64,000 nucleotides of DNA from CAZMNY01 sp964567745. Lineage in GTDB: Bacteria > Planctomycetota > Planctomycetia > Pirellulales > Pirellulaceae. The stretch spans positions 1-64,000 of the forward strand of contig CAZMNY010000003.1 in NCBI GenBank assembly GCA_964567745.1. The letters are read 5' to 3'. Position numbers and translations under genes: made by a program. This document shows, one piece after another, positions 26,263 through 35,410 of the stretch (positions are counted from its first letter, which is position 1; each line of letters opens with the position of its first letter). Below the pieces are notes generated by a model. It did not search any database, was not told the origin of the DNA, and was given only the letters and a program-made list of their open reading frames with translations.

Positions 26263-27360
26263 GCCGACGTGCCGTAGGAAACTAACTCGGCCGCGCGGCA
26301 CCCATTCGGCGACGTAAATATTGCCGGCTTCATCAAAGCAAGCATCGTGAGGGTGAATGAACTTGCCTTCCCGCCAACGCTGAGGATTACCTCGCATGGC
26401 AAAGTTATTGGCTAAGACCTCTTTGCGCCACTCTGGATCGTCGCCCAGCTGAGCGATCACGCGATTGCCTCGCCCGAGTATTGTCAACCGAGCGTGCAGG
26501 TCCGAGACGATCATCTGTTCGCCACGAATGTCGATGTCCGCCGGGAACAGCAAGTTGTCGACGAAACTCAGGTGCTTGCCGTCGGCGCTAAAATATTGAA
26601 GCCTCGCGTTGGCTCGATCCGCGACAACGAGCGAAGGTTCGCGACCCGGTCGATCGTCCCACCAGAGACCGTGCGGCGTTGACAGCTGTCCGGGCCCAGA
26701 TCCGATCCCGCCAAAATGGCGGACAACTTTCGCGTCTCGATCGTACTGAATCACATAGTGCGAACCGTATCCGTCTCCGACATAGAAACCGCCATCCGGA
26801 GCGAACGCAATGTTCGTGGGACTGAATTTGCGGCCCTTTCCGTATTTGCCTGGTTGCTTGAGAACAAACGGCCGGGCGCCCTTGTAGGGATCGATTTTCG
26901 GCGCGGTCTGCTTCCACACGGTTTCGCCCTTGAGCGTCGTCTTGGAGATGTAGCCCTTGTTGTCACAGAGATAGAGAAACTGTTCTTTGTCTTCTTGCCG
27001 AACGTCGATGCCATGTCCGCCGCCGTGATACTCTTTGCCAAACGAACGGACAAACTTGCCCTTCGAATCGAAAACGACAATCGCGTCGACTGGCTCCGCC
27101 GTCTTGGTGCGATGCTTGATGTAGATCAGCCCCTCGGCGTCAACGGCCACGCCATGAGTCTCGCTCCACCAAAGATGTTTTGGCAACTTGAAACAATCGT
27201 GGGTGACCTCGTAACGCGAACCCTCCGGCCCAATCACCGCGCGCTTCGAACCCGCTTTGTCCGTCGCTCCCAAGATAGCGGGAGCATAACAACTCGAGAC
27301 CGCCAGGCCGCCGGTCGTCGCCAAGAACTGTCGTCGCGATCGCGAGTCTGACTTCTTCAT
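26260..27360 (-). CDS. NHL-repeat beta-propeller protein, Tat-exported
   Basis: 366 residues from ATG 27358-27360, chosen for the twin-arginine motif SRRQFLATTGG. NHL-type blades recur (HGVAVDAEGLIYIKHR, FVRSFGKEYHGGGHGIDV, NIAFAPDGGFYVGDGYG, HPHDACFDEAGNIYVAEW). Similar to the peptidylglycine-lyase-like or 6-bladed propellers common in planctomycetes; no catalytic claim is made. The stop lies inside the palindromic repeat. Confidence 0.85.
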   Translation of the reverse strand: MKKSDSRSRRQFLATTGGLAVSSCYAPAILGATDKAGSKRAVIGPEGSRYEVTHDCFKLPKHLWWSETHGVAVDAEGLIYIKHRTKTAEPVDAIVVFDSKGKFVRSFGKEYHGGGHGIDVRQEDKEQFLYLCDNKGYISKTTLKGETVWKQTAPKIDPYKGARPFVLKQPGKYGKGRKFSPTNIAFAPDGGFYVGDGYGSHYVIQYDRDAKVVRHFGGIGSGPGQLSTPHGLWWDDRPGREPSLVVADRANARLQYFSADGKHLSFVDNLLFPADIDIRGEQMIVSDLHARLTILGRGNRVIAQLGDDPEWRKEVLANNFAMRGNPQRWREGKFIHPHDACFDEAGNIYVAEWVPRGRVSFLRHVG

Positions 27361-27617
27361 CGTTGAATCCTCATTCGAAACTTGCTCGCAAAAACCCCGC
27401 ATCGCACGACGAGCCATTTTTTGCAATAGCGCCAACCGGCGTAGCGAACCAGCGTCACTGAAAACGTAACAGGCCTGCACCCGACATGCATTTCCTCGTT
27501 CGGCATTCTAGCGGTTAGCCAGCGACAACGCGAAGTCGCCGCAAAACTCTGTCCTAACCTATGGCCCGTGCCGCCGCGGCGAACCTTTCACTGAACTGCG
27601 ACGTCATTTCTATAGCC

Positions 27618-27989
27618 ATGAAAACGAAAATCACACTAACCACGAAACTCGCTAGAACGGTCGCCGGCGAAGACCTTGTTCAAGGCGACTTCGTAGCCAC
27701 TATGATGGAACGGGTCGATGTGCCATCGTACGTGTGGAACAACAGCGGATACGAATTGTCTCCACACGAATTGGTAAGCCTGCAACTCACACCCGAGAAC
27801 GCGGGTCAACCGCTTAAGGTGTTCGCGATCTGCCTGCCGTTCGTCTACGTCAAGACCGCCCATGGCGGCACAATGACGATTGACACTCGTACCATGCGGC
27901 TCGTCAGGCTCGGTCGCCAATGCGCCAAGGTTGTCTGGAAACAGCTCCGTCCCAAACGCAAACGGCGCAAGAAGGCAAAGGCGAAATAG
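27618..27989 (+). CDS. Small hypothetical protein with basic tail
   Basis: 123 residues from MKTKITLTTKLART (27618); a longer in-frame start at 27561 adds an unconvincing N-terminus. The central part is mixed alpha/beta with an HELVSLQLTPENAG segment. The end is very basic (RPKRKRRKKAKAK). No family is recognised; the tail suggests nucleic-acid or ribosome binding, which is speculation. It stands alone between two minus-strand genes. Confidence 0.55.
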   Translation: MKTKITLTTKLARTVAGEDLVQGDFVATMMERVDVPSYVWNNSGYELSPHELVSLQLTPENAGQPLKVFAICLPFVYVKTAHGGTMTIDTRTMRLVRLGRQCAKVVWKQLRPKRKRRKKAKAK

Positions 27990-28055
27990 AAAGCGCAAGT
28001 TCAATGCGAGCCAGATGGATCGGACTCGCGTTTTTTCGCGATCGAAATCTTCGCC

Positions 28056-29408
28056 TCAAAGAATCTCAGACATCTCGCCTCGACTGTCCGCGAACGATTC
28101 GACGGGCACTCCGAGCCGGTCGAGCATGCTGACGTAGAGATTCGCCAGCGGAGTCCCCGCGCCAAATCGGAGATACTGTCCGTGCTTGATGCCTAACTTT
28201 CGCCCTCCCGCAAGGATCAGCGGGTAGTTCGTGTTCTGGTGAGTTCGACTGTTGCTGCTTCCGTACAACACCATGGTTCGGTCCAGCAGAGTCCCATCCG
28301 CCTCGTCGGTCTCAGCGAGTCGTTTGAGAAAATAGGCCAGTTGCTCCGCGAGGAACTGATCGAACCGACCAAGTTTTTCGCGACCGCCCTTCTTGCCGGC
28401 GCCGTGAGCGAGACCGTGCCAGTTTCCGGCCAGCCCGATGCTTGCCGGAAACGCATTGGCAATGGTCGTGGCGCCAGCGACTTGGCCGATCATGTAAGTC
28501 GCCAGGCGCGTTGTATTGGTTTGAAATGCGAGGAACATCAGATCGTACATCGCTCGCAGATACTCTTTCGGCGCCATGGGGTCGGCGGCCAAATCGACCG
28601 AGGCCGGGTCCACATCCGCCTTGGGCACGTCGAGCCACTTTTGCGACTGCTCGACTCGCTTCTCGACTCCTCTCACCGAGGCCAGATAGTCGTCTAGTTT
28701 CTGCTGGTCGCGTTTTCCGAGATTGGCTCGAAGGCTTCGCGAGTGTTCGAGCACCAAATCGAGCATGCTTGCCGAATTCTCAAGTCGCAGGCGGCTAGCC
28801 CGAGCCGAGCCGCCCTCTTCCTTTCCAAACAGCCGACTAAAAATCTGTCGCGGGCTGGCCAAGGCGGGAATCGGTCGCCCATCCTTGGAGAAGGACAAAG
28901 TCGTCGACCGAGTCGGCTCGCCAACACCGCCATCGCTCGAGAGCGTCAGTGAATCGTAACGGGTTTCTTTGCCAATATATTGAGCCGCGAATTGATCGAG
29001 CGAAATCGAATTCGTGAACTGGCTGCCCGCGAGGCTCGAGCCTGTGAGAAATGTGTCGCCGGTGTCGTGCCCGCCCAGTTTGCGGCCCAGCGGATGCGAG
29101 AGACCGCCTAACACCGTGAACTGATCTCGCAAAGACTCCAATGGCCGAAGCGGTTCGGTGATTTCGTAGTCCCGCCCTTCGCCCTTGGGAAACCAACCCC
29201 ACTGACGATCGTCATCACTATCCTTTGGCATCGCGACGCCGAATGGAAAGAACACACAGCACATCCGATGAGGCAGTCTCGGCGTATCTGACGTCTCGGC
29301 GCTGAACGCGCGACTGGGCAGCATGCTATCGAGCAGAGGCAAAGCTAATGCCGTACCGGTGCCCTTGAGGTACGTTCTTCTGTCAAGATGCCAAGACTTG
29401 CTGGGCAT
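28056..29408 (-). CDS. DUF1552 domain protein, Tat-type signal
   Basis: 450 residues. The N-terminus LDRRTYLKGTGTALALPLLDSM is a twin-arginine signal. DUF1552 hallmarks follow: RMCCVFFPFGV, LGGLSHPLGRKLGGHDTGDTFLTG, SLDQFAAQYIG, and the C-terminal GSSNSRTHQNTNYPLILAGG. Function unknown. It lies 37 bp downstream of a DUF1592 gene on the same strand, the standard planctomycete pairing. Confidence 0.93.
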   Translation of the reverse strand: MPSKSWHLDRRTYLKGTGTALALPLLDSMLPSRAFSAETSDTPRLPHRMCCVFFPFGVAMPKDSDDDRQWGWFPKGEGRDYEITEPLRPLESLRDQFTVLGGLSHPLGRKLGGHDTGDTFLTGSSLAGSQFTNSISLDQFAAQYIGKETRYDSLTLSSDGGVGEPTRSTTLSFSKDGRPIPALASPRQIFSRLFGKEEGGSARASRLRLENSASMLDLVLEHSRSLRANLGKRDQQKLDDYLASVRGVEKRVEQSQKWLDVPKADVDPASVDLAADPMAPKEYLRAMYDLMFLAFQTNTTRLATYMIGQVAGATTIANAFPASIGLAGNWHGLAHGAGKKGGREKLGRFDQFLAEQLAYFLKRLAETDEADGTLLDRTMVLYGSSNSRTHQNTNYPLILAGGRKLGIKHGQYLRFGAGTPLANLYVSMLDRLGVPVESFADSRGEMSEIL

Positions 29409-29445
29409 GGGCTCAATCCCTTCGCGTAATCCGCGTCAAGGTTAT

Positions 29446-31992
29446 TCACTTGGTTCGAAATGGTTCGCTCTGCACGATGGCGATCAACAATTTACGCAGA
29501 CGATAATCGTCGTCCTCAAATTGCGCCGACAGCGTATCTATCGTCTCACGATCGCCAAGATCTAAAGTGCGACCAAGGCCATATGTTAGCAGACGCTTGA
29601 CTAAAGATCGTACAAACTGCCGCCGGTGACCGCCGAGCAAGACTTGCTTGAGCCCGTCGAGACCGTCAGCTTGAGTTCCGTCGGGCAGAGTGGCCGAGGC
29701 GTCGAGCGCGATGTTCTCGCGTTTCTTCGAAGTGCCCTTTTTCTTTGATTTCCGCCGCGCCGACGTCGACTTTAGTTCGGTTCTCCAACGCCCCACCGCA
29801 TCATAGTTTTCGAGCGTGATGCCCCAAGGATCGATTCGGCGATGGCAATCGTTGCAAGCAGGCTTCTGGCGATGCATTTCAAGTTGCCGCTTGAGAGGCA
29901 GGCCAGCCAAGTCGGCCTGTTCCGGATCGAGCTCCGGGGCGTCCGGCGGAGGGGGCGCGGGCGGATCATCAAGCAACCGGTCCAACAACCAAACCGCTCG
30001 CTTGATCGGATGGGAATCCTCGCCGTTTGAATTCGCCAAGAGAAAACTCCCCTGGGCCAACAAGCCGCCGCGATGATCGCCCGGCTGCAACGCAAACCGC
30101 TCGAATGCCGACCCTCTTGGGCCAGTCAAACCATAATGCTCGGCGAGCGGCCGATTAAGTATTGTGAAGTCGGCGTCGAGCAGTTTGAGACAGCTAAGAT
30201 TCTTGTCCAAGATCTCTGCAAAAAACAACCGAGTCTCTGTTCGCATGTCCGACTTCAAATTGTCATCGAAGCCGGGATGGTATTCCGGGTTCACCGCGAT
30301 GCGATCCAAGGCAGCCAAGTCGAACCATTGATGTGTAAAATGATGAACGAATTGACGCGACCTGGGATCCGCAAGCATCCGCTCCACTTCCTCGGCAAGC
30401 ACGTCGTCGCGTTTCAACTTGCCGGACACGGCCAACGCGAACAGCCGTTCGTCAGGCATCGAGCTCCAAAGGAAATAGGAAAGTCGGCTAGCCAGCTCGT
30501 GTGCCGATAGCGGTTGCCGAGTTTGCGTCTTCTTACCAGGACCTTCATCGCGCGACGGCTCAACGAGGTATAGAAACTCAGGCGAAACAAGCGCAAACGA
30601 CAGAACCTCGAGCATCGTCTCGGGAAGCGATTCATATTTGGGACGGAGCCGCTGATAGAGCACCATCATCACATCGATGTCCGACTCGCTCACAGGGCGG
30701 CGGTACGCGCGGGAAAGAAACCGCCTCAGTACTTCAGCGACGTATTCCTGTTCTTCTTCGCGTGACTGTGGGTTATCAGATCGAAAGAGTATTCGCTTGT
30801 GGCTCTCTGGCGGCCAGTCGGCAATGACGGGACCCTCGAATTCAACCGACTCAATGACTATCACCGATTCTTCTGTTTGCGGAGCCTCGGAATCGGCTTG
30901 CCCGCTCGACTTCTGATCTCTCGAGCTTTCCGAAATCAGCTTGCCGTCACTGCCCTTTTGCTTGAGTTTCTTCGGTTTCTTTTTCTTTTGCTTCTTGGGC
31001 CTATCCTTTTCGAGGCCGTAGTAGATCGTAATTTGCAAACCCGGGAATTTTGGGTTCTTGCCCGGCAAAGGGAAGTCCTCAATTCGAGCCAGAAACTCGT
31101 ATGTTTGCGGCGCCTCTTCGCGCACCTTGACGTCGACGACGGCAACCTCTTTCTCCGGCGCTTTCACGTCAGCTCGCAAGCCCATGGTGATGCGCATACG
31201 AGGATTCGGCGCGCCGTCGGACGTCACTGCGCTAGCGCGAACTCGAATCCTGACTTGCCCTTCGCGCGGAAATTCATTCATGCGAACGAGAAAGCGATCG
31301 CCAATTTGCAAGCGACTCGAAACATCGCCTTTCACTCGACGCACCTTCTCGCTTTTGACAGCGCGATGGGTGAAGACTTCGGGTTTCGGGCCGGTCACGA
31401 TCGCCTGCCGAAGGCCTTTGCGAGCCGTCTCGAGGTACAGCTCAAGCTGCAGCGGTGAGATACCGAGAGTAGCTCCGTTGTTTTGGAATCCGTCCTTCGA
31501 ACTCGACTCCGGCGGCAAGTTCGACGCGTAGTCGAGGTCGACACCCAGCAAGTCGCGCATCGTGTTCGCATATTCGTACCGAGTCAAACGGCGCAAAACC
31601 GCTCGCCCACCGCTGGCTCGCTTCACCTCTTCGGCGCGTCGCAATTCCGTGGAAAGCCAATCGACCATCGCGCGGCGCTCCGCATCGTTGAGCGACGGCT
31701 CATCCTCTGGAGGCATTTCGCCCAAGTTCAACTTATTGAGTATGTCGTGCCAAGATTCGGCATCGGATCCATCAACCAAGTCGGCATCGAGCGTGTCGAT
31801 TCGCAAGTCGCCCGATTGTTTCTTGGGCCCGTGGCAAGCAAAACACCTCCGCTTCAGCACAGGCAAGACATCCCCGCGAAAGCTCTGATTAGGATCCTTC
31901 GCGGCAACGAACGAACTCGCATTTAGCACGCTCAATAGAGTCACAGCCATGACAACGTGAACGGGGCGCGGCAAGCGAAAAGCGAGCACCAT
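29446..31992 (-). CDS. DUF1592-type planctomycete cytochrome-c protein
   Basis: 848 residues with a Sec signal. The heme motif C50-F-A-C-H54 is followed by DUF1587 (LRRLTRYEYANTMRDLLGV), a carbohydrate-binding-like beta region, a Lys-rich linker (RPKKQKKKKPKKLKQKG), DUF1592 (ASRLSYFLWSSMPDERLF), DUF1588 with ACNDCHRRIDPWG, and DUF1585. The first gene of a two-gene operon with the DUF1552 gene, divergent from the M28 peptidase with a 250-bp shared upstream region. Confidence 0.94.
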   Translation of the reverse strand: MVLAFRLPRPVHVVMAVTLLSVLNASSFVAAKDPNQSFRGDVLPVLKRRCFACHGPKKQSGDLRIDTLDADLVDGSDAESWHDILNKLNLGEMPPEDEPSLNDAERRAMVDWLSTELRRAEEVKRASGGRAVLRRLTRYEYANTMRDLLGVDLDYASNLPPESSSKDGFQNNGATLGISPLQLELYLETARKGLRQAIVTGPKPEVFTHRAVKSEKVRRVKGDVSSRLQIGDRFLVRMNEFPREGQVRIRVRASAVTSDGAPNPRMRITMGLRADVKAPEKEVAVVDVKVREEAPQTYEFLARIEDFPLPGKNPKFPGLQITIYYGLEKDRPKKQKKKKPKKLKQKGSDGKLISESSRDQKSSGQADSEAPQTEESVIVIESVEFEGPVIADWPPESHKRILFRSDNPQSREEEQEYVAEVLRRFLSRAYRRPVSESDIDVMMVLYQRLRPKYESLPETMLEVLSFALVSPEFLYLVEPSRDEGPGKKTQTRQPLSAHELASRLSYFLWSSMPDERLFALAVSGKLKRDDVLAEEVERMLADPRSRQFVHHFTHQWFDLAALDRIAVNPEYHPGFDDNLKSDMRTETRLFFAEILDKNLSCLKLLDADFTILNRPLAEHYGLTGPRGSAFERFALQPGDHRGGLLAQGSFLLANSNGEDSHPIKRAVWLLDRLLDDPPAPPPPDAPELDPEQADLAGLPLKRQLEMHRQKPACNDCHRRIDPWGITLENYDAVGRWRTELKSTSARRKSKKKGTSKKRENIALDASATLPDGTQADGLDGLKQVLLGGHRRQFVRSLVKRLLTYGLGRTLDLGDRETIDTLSAQFEDDDYRLRKLLIAIVQSEPFRTK

Positions 31993-32242
31993 CGAGAATT
32001 CCTACCGGGGAGTGGTTTGTCGAACAGGAGTGCCCTAGTCGGCTCAAACGCTGTTTTGACGACCGTGGGATGTTCGGTTGAGCGAGCTCGGTTCCATGGT
32101 AGCCAAATAGTAAAGTCAAACAAGTTTGAGCATCGTCGCTTTTCCGGCAAAACCTCACATTGGCGGGTGCCCATGCAGCGACGCTTTTGGCTAAGATGTC
32201 CGTTTCCGATCCAAACATTCTCGCCTACCTTATTGTGCATCC

Positions 32243-33934
32243 ATGAGGACGAACATGCCTCGACTAGCTCAGACCACTCTCTCCGTGGCCGTATTGGTTT
32301 CGCTTTCCTTTGGCGACGCTCTGCGGTCGAAAGCCGAGGAACCGTCGCGACAGCTGCAGCGAGCGGCTCGACATATTAACGAGTCGGCGTTACGCAGCCA
32401 CATCCGATTCCTTGCCGACGATTTACTCGAAGGTCGCGGACCGGGATCGCGCGGAGACGCGTTGGCTCAAAAGTACATCGCGGCGAAATTCGAATCACTG
32501 GGACTCAAGCCTGCTTCGCCGACGGGAGGCTACTTGCAGCCGTTCCCGCTGATCGGAGTGAACACCGACGACCCGCCGACGCTCAAATTCGAGAACGGCG
32601 GGAAGTCGCTTGTGCTTAAACGCGATGACGATTTTGTGATGACGAGCGGCAAGACGGATAAGGAATCTGGATTCGAAGACGCTGAGATCGTTTTCGTTGG
32701 TTACGGCATGGTCGCTCCCGAGTACGACTGGAATGACTTCAAGGATGTCGACGTCAAAGGCAAAGTGCTTCTGATCATGAACAACGATCCGTCGAGCGAT
32801 CCCGAGTTGTTTGAAGGGAACCGTCGACTCTATTACGGGCGCTGGGACTACAAGTACGAGATGGCGGCGAAGCAAGGTGCGGCCGGCGCGATCATCATTC
32901 ACACCACGCCATCGGCAGGCTATCCGTATCAAGTCGTGCAAACGGGATGGAACGGCGTTCAATTCGAGTTGGCTGATCGCGAAGGACCTCGCACCGAAAT
33001 GAACGGTTGGGTAACGGGCGAGGCAGCGAAACAACTCGTCGCACTCTCGGGCCACGACTTGGACGAGTTGCGAGCGCAGGCGGAGAAGCGAGAGTTTCGC
33101 CCTGTCTCGCTGGGCACCAAGTTCTCTCTCAAGCTCAAGTGTGATGTGCAGACTAACGAAACTGCCAACGTGATGGGTTGGCTTGAGGGCGGTGATCGCG
33201 AGCTCAAGAAAGAGTCGATCATCTACATGGCTCATCACGACCACATCGGCTTGGCGACGGCGCGTGACGAGAGCGGCGACAACATTTACAACGGCGCGGT
33301 CGACAATGCATCGGGCGTCGCTTCGTTGTTGGCGGTGGCCCAAGCGTGTGCCGCCATGAAGACTCCGCCCAAGCGGTCGATCTTATTCGTCGCTGTCGGC
33401 GCGGAAGAGCAAGGCTTGTTGGGTTCGGAATACCTGGCAGCTCATCCGCCAGTGCATGCGGGCTACTTGGGCGCCGTTCTCAACATCGACGGACTTGGAA
33501 TTCTCGGCCCGACGAAAGACCTCAACGTGATCGGCTTGGGGAAATCATCGATGGATGACTACGTAGGCGGGATCGCGAAATGGCAAGAACGAGCCGTCGT
33601 GCCGGACCAATTTCCCGACCGCGGATATTACTACCGATCCGATCAATTCAGTTTGGCCAAAATCGGCGTGCCTGGCGTCTACCTTCACGCCGGTATTCAC
33701 GTTCGCGGCAAGCCCGACGGTTGGGGAAAAGAGAAACGCGAAGAGTGGGTCCAAACCAAGTACCACCAAACCAGCGATGAGTACAGCGACGAGTGGGATC
33801 TTCGCGGCGCCGTGGAAGATGTCCGATTGCTGTTCTACGCCGGACTCCAAGCAGCCGACGCGAAGTCGCTTCCAACGTGGACCAAAGGCGACGAATTCGA
33901 GGCGGCTCGCAAAGCGGCTCTGGAATCGCGGTAG
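32243..33934 (+). CDS. M28 family zinc aminopeptidase with PA domain
   Basis: 563 residues with a Sec signal. A PA-type insert (YGMVAPEYDWNDFKDVDVKG, AAGAIIIHTTPSAG) precedes the catalytic core. Metal ligands: His in MAHHDHIG, bridging Asp in GAVDNASG, the Glu pair in GAEEQGLLGS, Asp in NIDGLG and His in KYHQTSDEY. All M28 ligands are present, so it should be active. Extracytoplasmic peptidase between two DUF1552/DUF1592 pairs, on the opposite strand to one of them. Confidence 0.93.
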   Translation: MRTNMPRLAQTTLSVAVLVSLSFGDALRSKAEEPSRQLQRAARHINESALRSHIRFLADDLLEGRGPGSRGDALAQKYIAAKFESLGLKPASPTGGYLQPFPLIGVNTDDPPTLKFENGGKSLVLKRDDDFVMTSGKTDKESGFEDAEIVFVGYGMVAPEYDWNDFKDVDVKGKVLLIMNNDPSSDPELFEGNRRLYYGRWDYKYEMAAKQGAAGAIIIHTTPSAGYPYQVVQTGWNGVQFELADREGPRTEMNGWVTGEAAKQLVALSGHDLDELRAQAEKREFRPVSLGTKFSLKLKCDVQTNETANVMGWLEGGDRELKKESIIYMAHHDHIGLATARDESGDNIYNGAVDNASGVASLLAVAQACAAMKTPPKRSILFVAVGAEEQGLLGSEYLAAHPPVHAGYLGAVLNIDGLGILGPTKDLNVIGLGKSSMDDYVGGIAKWQERAVVPDQFPDRGYYYRSDQFSLAKIGVPGVYLHAGIHVRGKPDGWGKEKREEWVQTKYHQTSDEYSDEWDLRGAVEDVRLLFYAGLQAADAKSLPTWTKGDEFEAARKAALESR

Positions 33935-34111
33935 ATACGTCGCAACCTGCACTGGCGAGCCAGTGGCGCCCAAAATCGTTATCAGCGGTGTATGGCGGGC
34001 CAAGAAAGGCGTTTCGATTCGAGCTCGAACAGCCTAAGCTATAGGTATGCCCGCCGCGTCTGAGCCAAGTATCAGTCGCCCGTCGTCACTCCACTGCCGG
34101 AAACGTCATCA

Positions 34112-35407
34112 ATGTCATTGATCCATGTCGACCGTCGCTCGTTCCTAAAAGCGGCGGGCGTTTGTGTTGCGCTGCCGACGCTCGAATCGTTGCGACAGGT
34201 TTCGTCGTCGGGGCGAGCGAACGCAGCCCTTCGCGACAGTTCGCCTCGGCGAATGGTTTGCATTGGCAACGAGTTCGGAATGTTCTCCGGCGAGTTTTGG
34301 CCGAAGACTCCCGGCGCCAATTACGAGTCGACGGCGCTGCTGAAACCACTTGAGCCTCATCGCAAACACTACACCCTCTTCTCGCATCTCGACCACGGAC
34401 TCAGTGGCGGCCACTTCGCCGTCCACACATTCTTGACGGGCGTCAAATCGAGTGACGCTCGAGGCGCACCGGATGGCGGTATGAGTCTTGATCAGCGAGC
34501 GGCTGAGTTCGTTGACTCGCGGACTCGGTTCCCCTCGCTCACCGTTGGCTCCGAAAGCGGACTGCACGGCGGCTGCCAGATGTGCTGGACTCGAACCGGA
34601 ACTCGCATTCCTCCCATTGGCGGCCCGCGTGAGTTGTTCCGCGCTCTTTTTGTTGAAGATGACGCGGACGCCAAACGACTCGCTGAAGATCGAATTCGAT
34701 TGCAGAGTTCGATACTCGATGCCGTGCTCGGCGACGCCAAGTCACTCAAACGAAAACTCAACGCTGCCGACGGCGACAAACTGGATGAATATTTTTCATC
34801 GATCCGCGACGTCGAATCGAAGCTTTCGCTCGACCGCCAGTGGCAAAGCGTCGCCAAACCGAAAGCCTCGATGGACGAGCCGGTCAACCTCGGCTTGGCG
34901 AAAGATCTGCCTAAGATCTACGACCTCATCGCGCTGGCTCTGCAAACCGACTCAACCCGCGTCGCGACGCTCGAAGTCGGCGGCAGCTTTGTCGCTCGCG
35001 ATCTTGGCATTCGCAAGGGCTATCACGCGCTTTCGCATCATGGACATTTGCCGGAGAATTTAGAACTGCTCGTGCAAATTGAGCTCTATCAAGTCGAACA
35101 GTTCGCGAGATTTCTTGAGAAGCTGCGTTCCATCCGTCAGCCGCAAAGCGACGCGACACTGCTCGACTCATCGATGGTCCTCTTCGGCAGCGGAATGGGT
35201 AACGGAAATGCACACACCAATTTCGATTTGCCCGTCGTGCTTGCCGGCGGAGGATTCCGGCACGGCGAATTCAAACAGTTTCCGTCAGCAAAACGACGAC
35301 GCGTCCCGCTCTCCAATCTGTACGTTTCGATGTTGCAACAGTTTGGAGTCGAAACGGATCGTTTTAGCGTGAGTACGGGAACGTTGACGGGCTTGGAAAC
35401 GGCGTGA
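34112..35407 (+). CDS. DUF1552 domain protein, Tat-type signal
   Basis: 431 residues. DRRSFLKAAGVCVALPTLE is a twin-arginine signal. RRMVCIGNEFGMF, FSHLDHGLSGGHFAVHTFLTG, SLDQRAAEFV and GSGMGNGNAHTNFDLPVVLAGG are DUF1552 features. It is 3 bp upstream of the DUF1592 gene, so the two are surely co-transcribed. Here DUF1552 comes first, the opposite order to the minus-strand pair. Confidence 0.93.
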   Translation: MSLIHVDRRSFLKAAGVCVALPTLESLRQVSSSGRANAALRDSSPRRMVCIGNEFGMFSGEFWPKTPGANYESTALLKPLEPHRKHYTLFSHLDHGLSGGHFAVHTFLTGVKSSDARGAPDGGMSLDQRAAEFVDSRTRFPSLTVGSESGLHGGCQMCWTRTGTRIPPIGGPRELFRALFVEDDADAKRLAEDRIRLQSSILDAVLGDAKSLKRKLNAADGDKLDEYFSSIRDVESKLSLDRQWQSVAKPKASMDEPVNLGLAKDLPKIYDLIALALQTDSTRVATLEVGGSFVARDLGIRKGYHALSHHGHLPENLELLVQIELYQVEQFARFLEKLRSIRQPQSDATLLDSSMVLFGSGMGNGNAHTNFDLPVVLAGGGFRHGEFKQFPSAKRRRVPLSNLYVSMLQQFGVETDRFSVSTGTLTGLETA

Positions 35408-35410
35408 CAG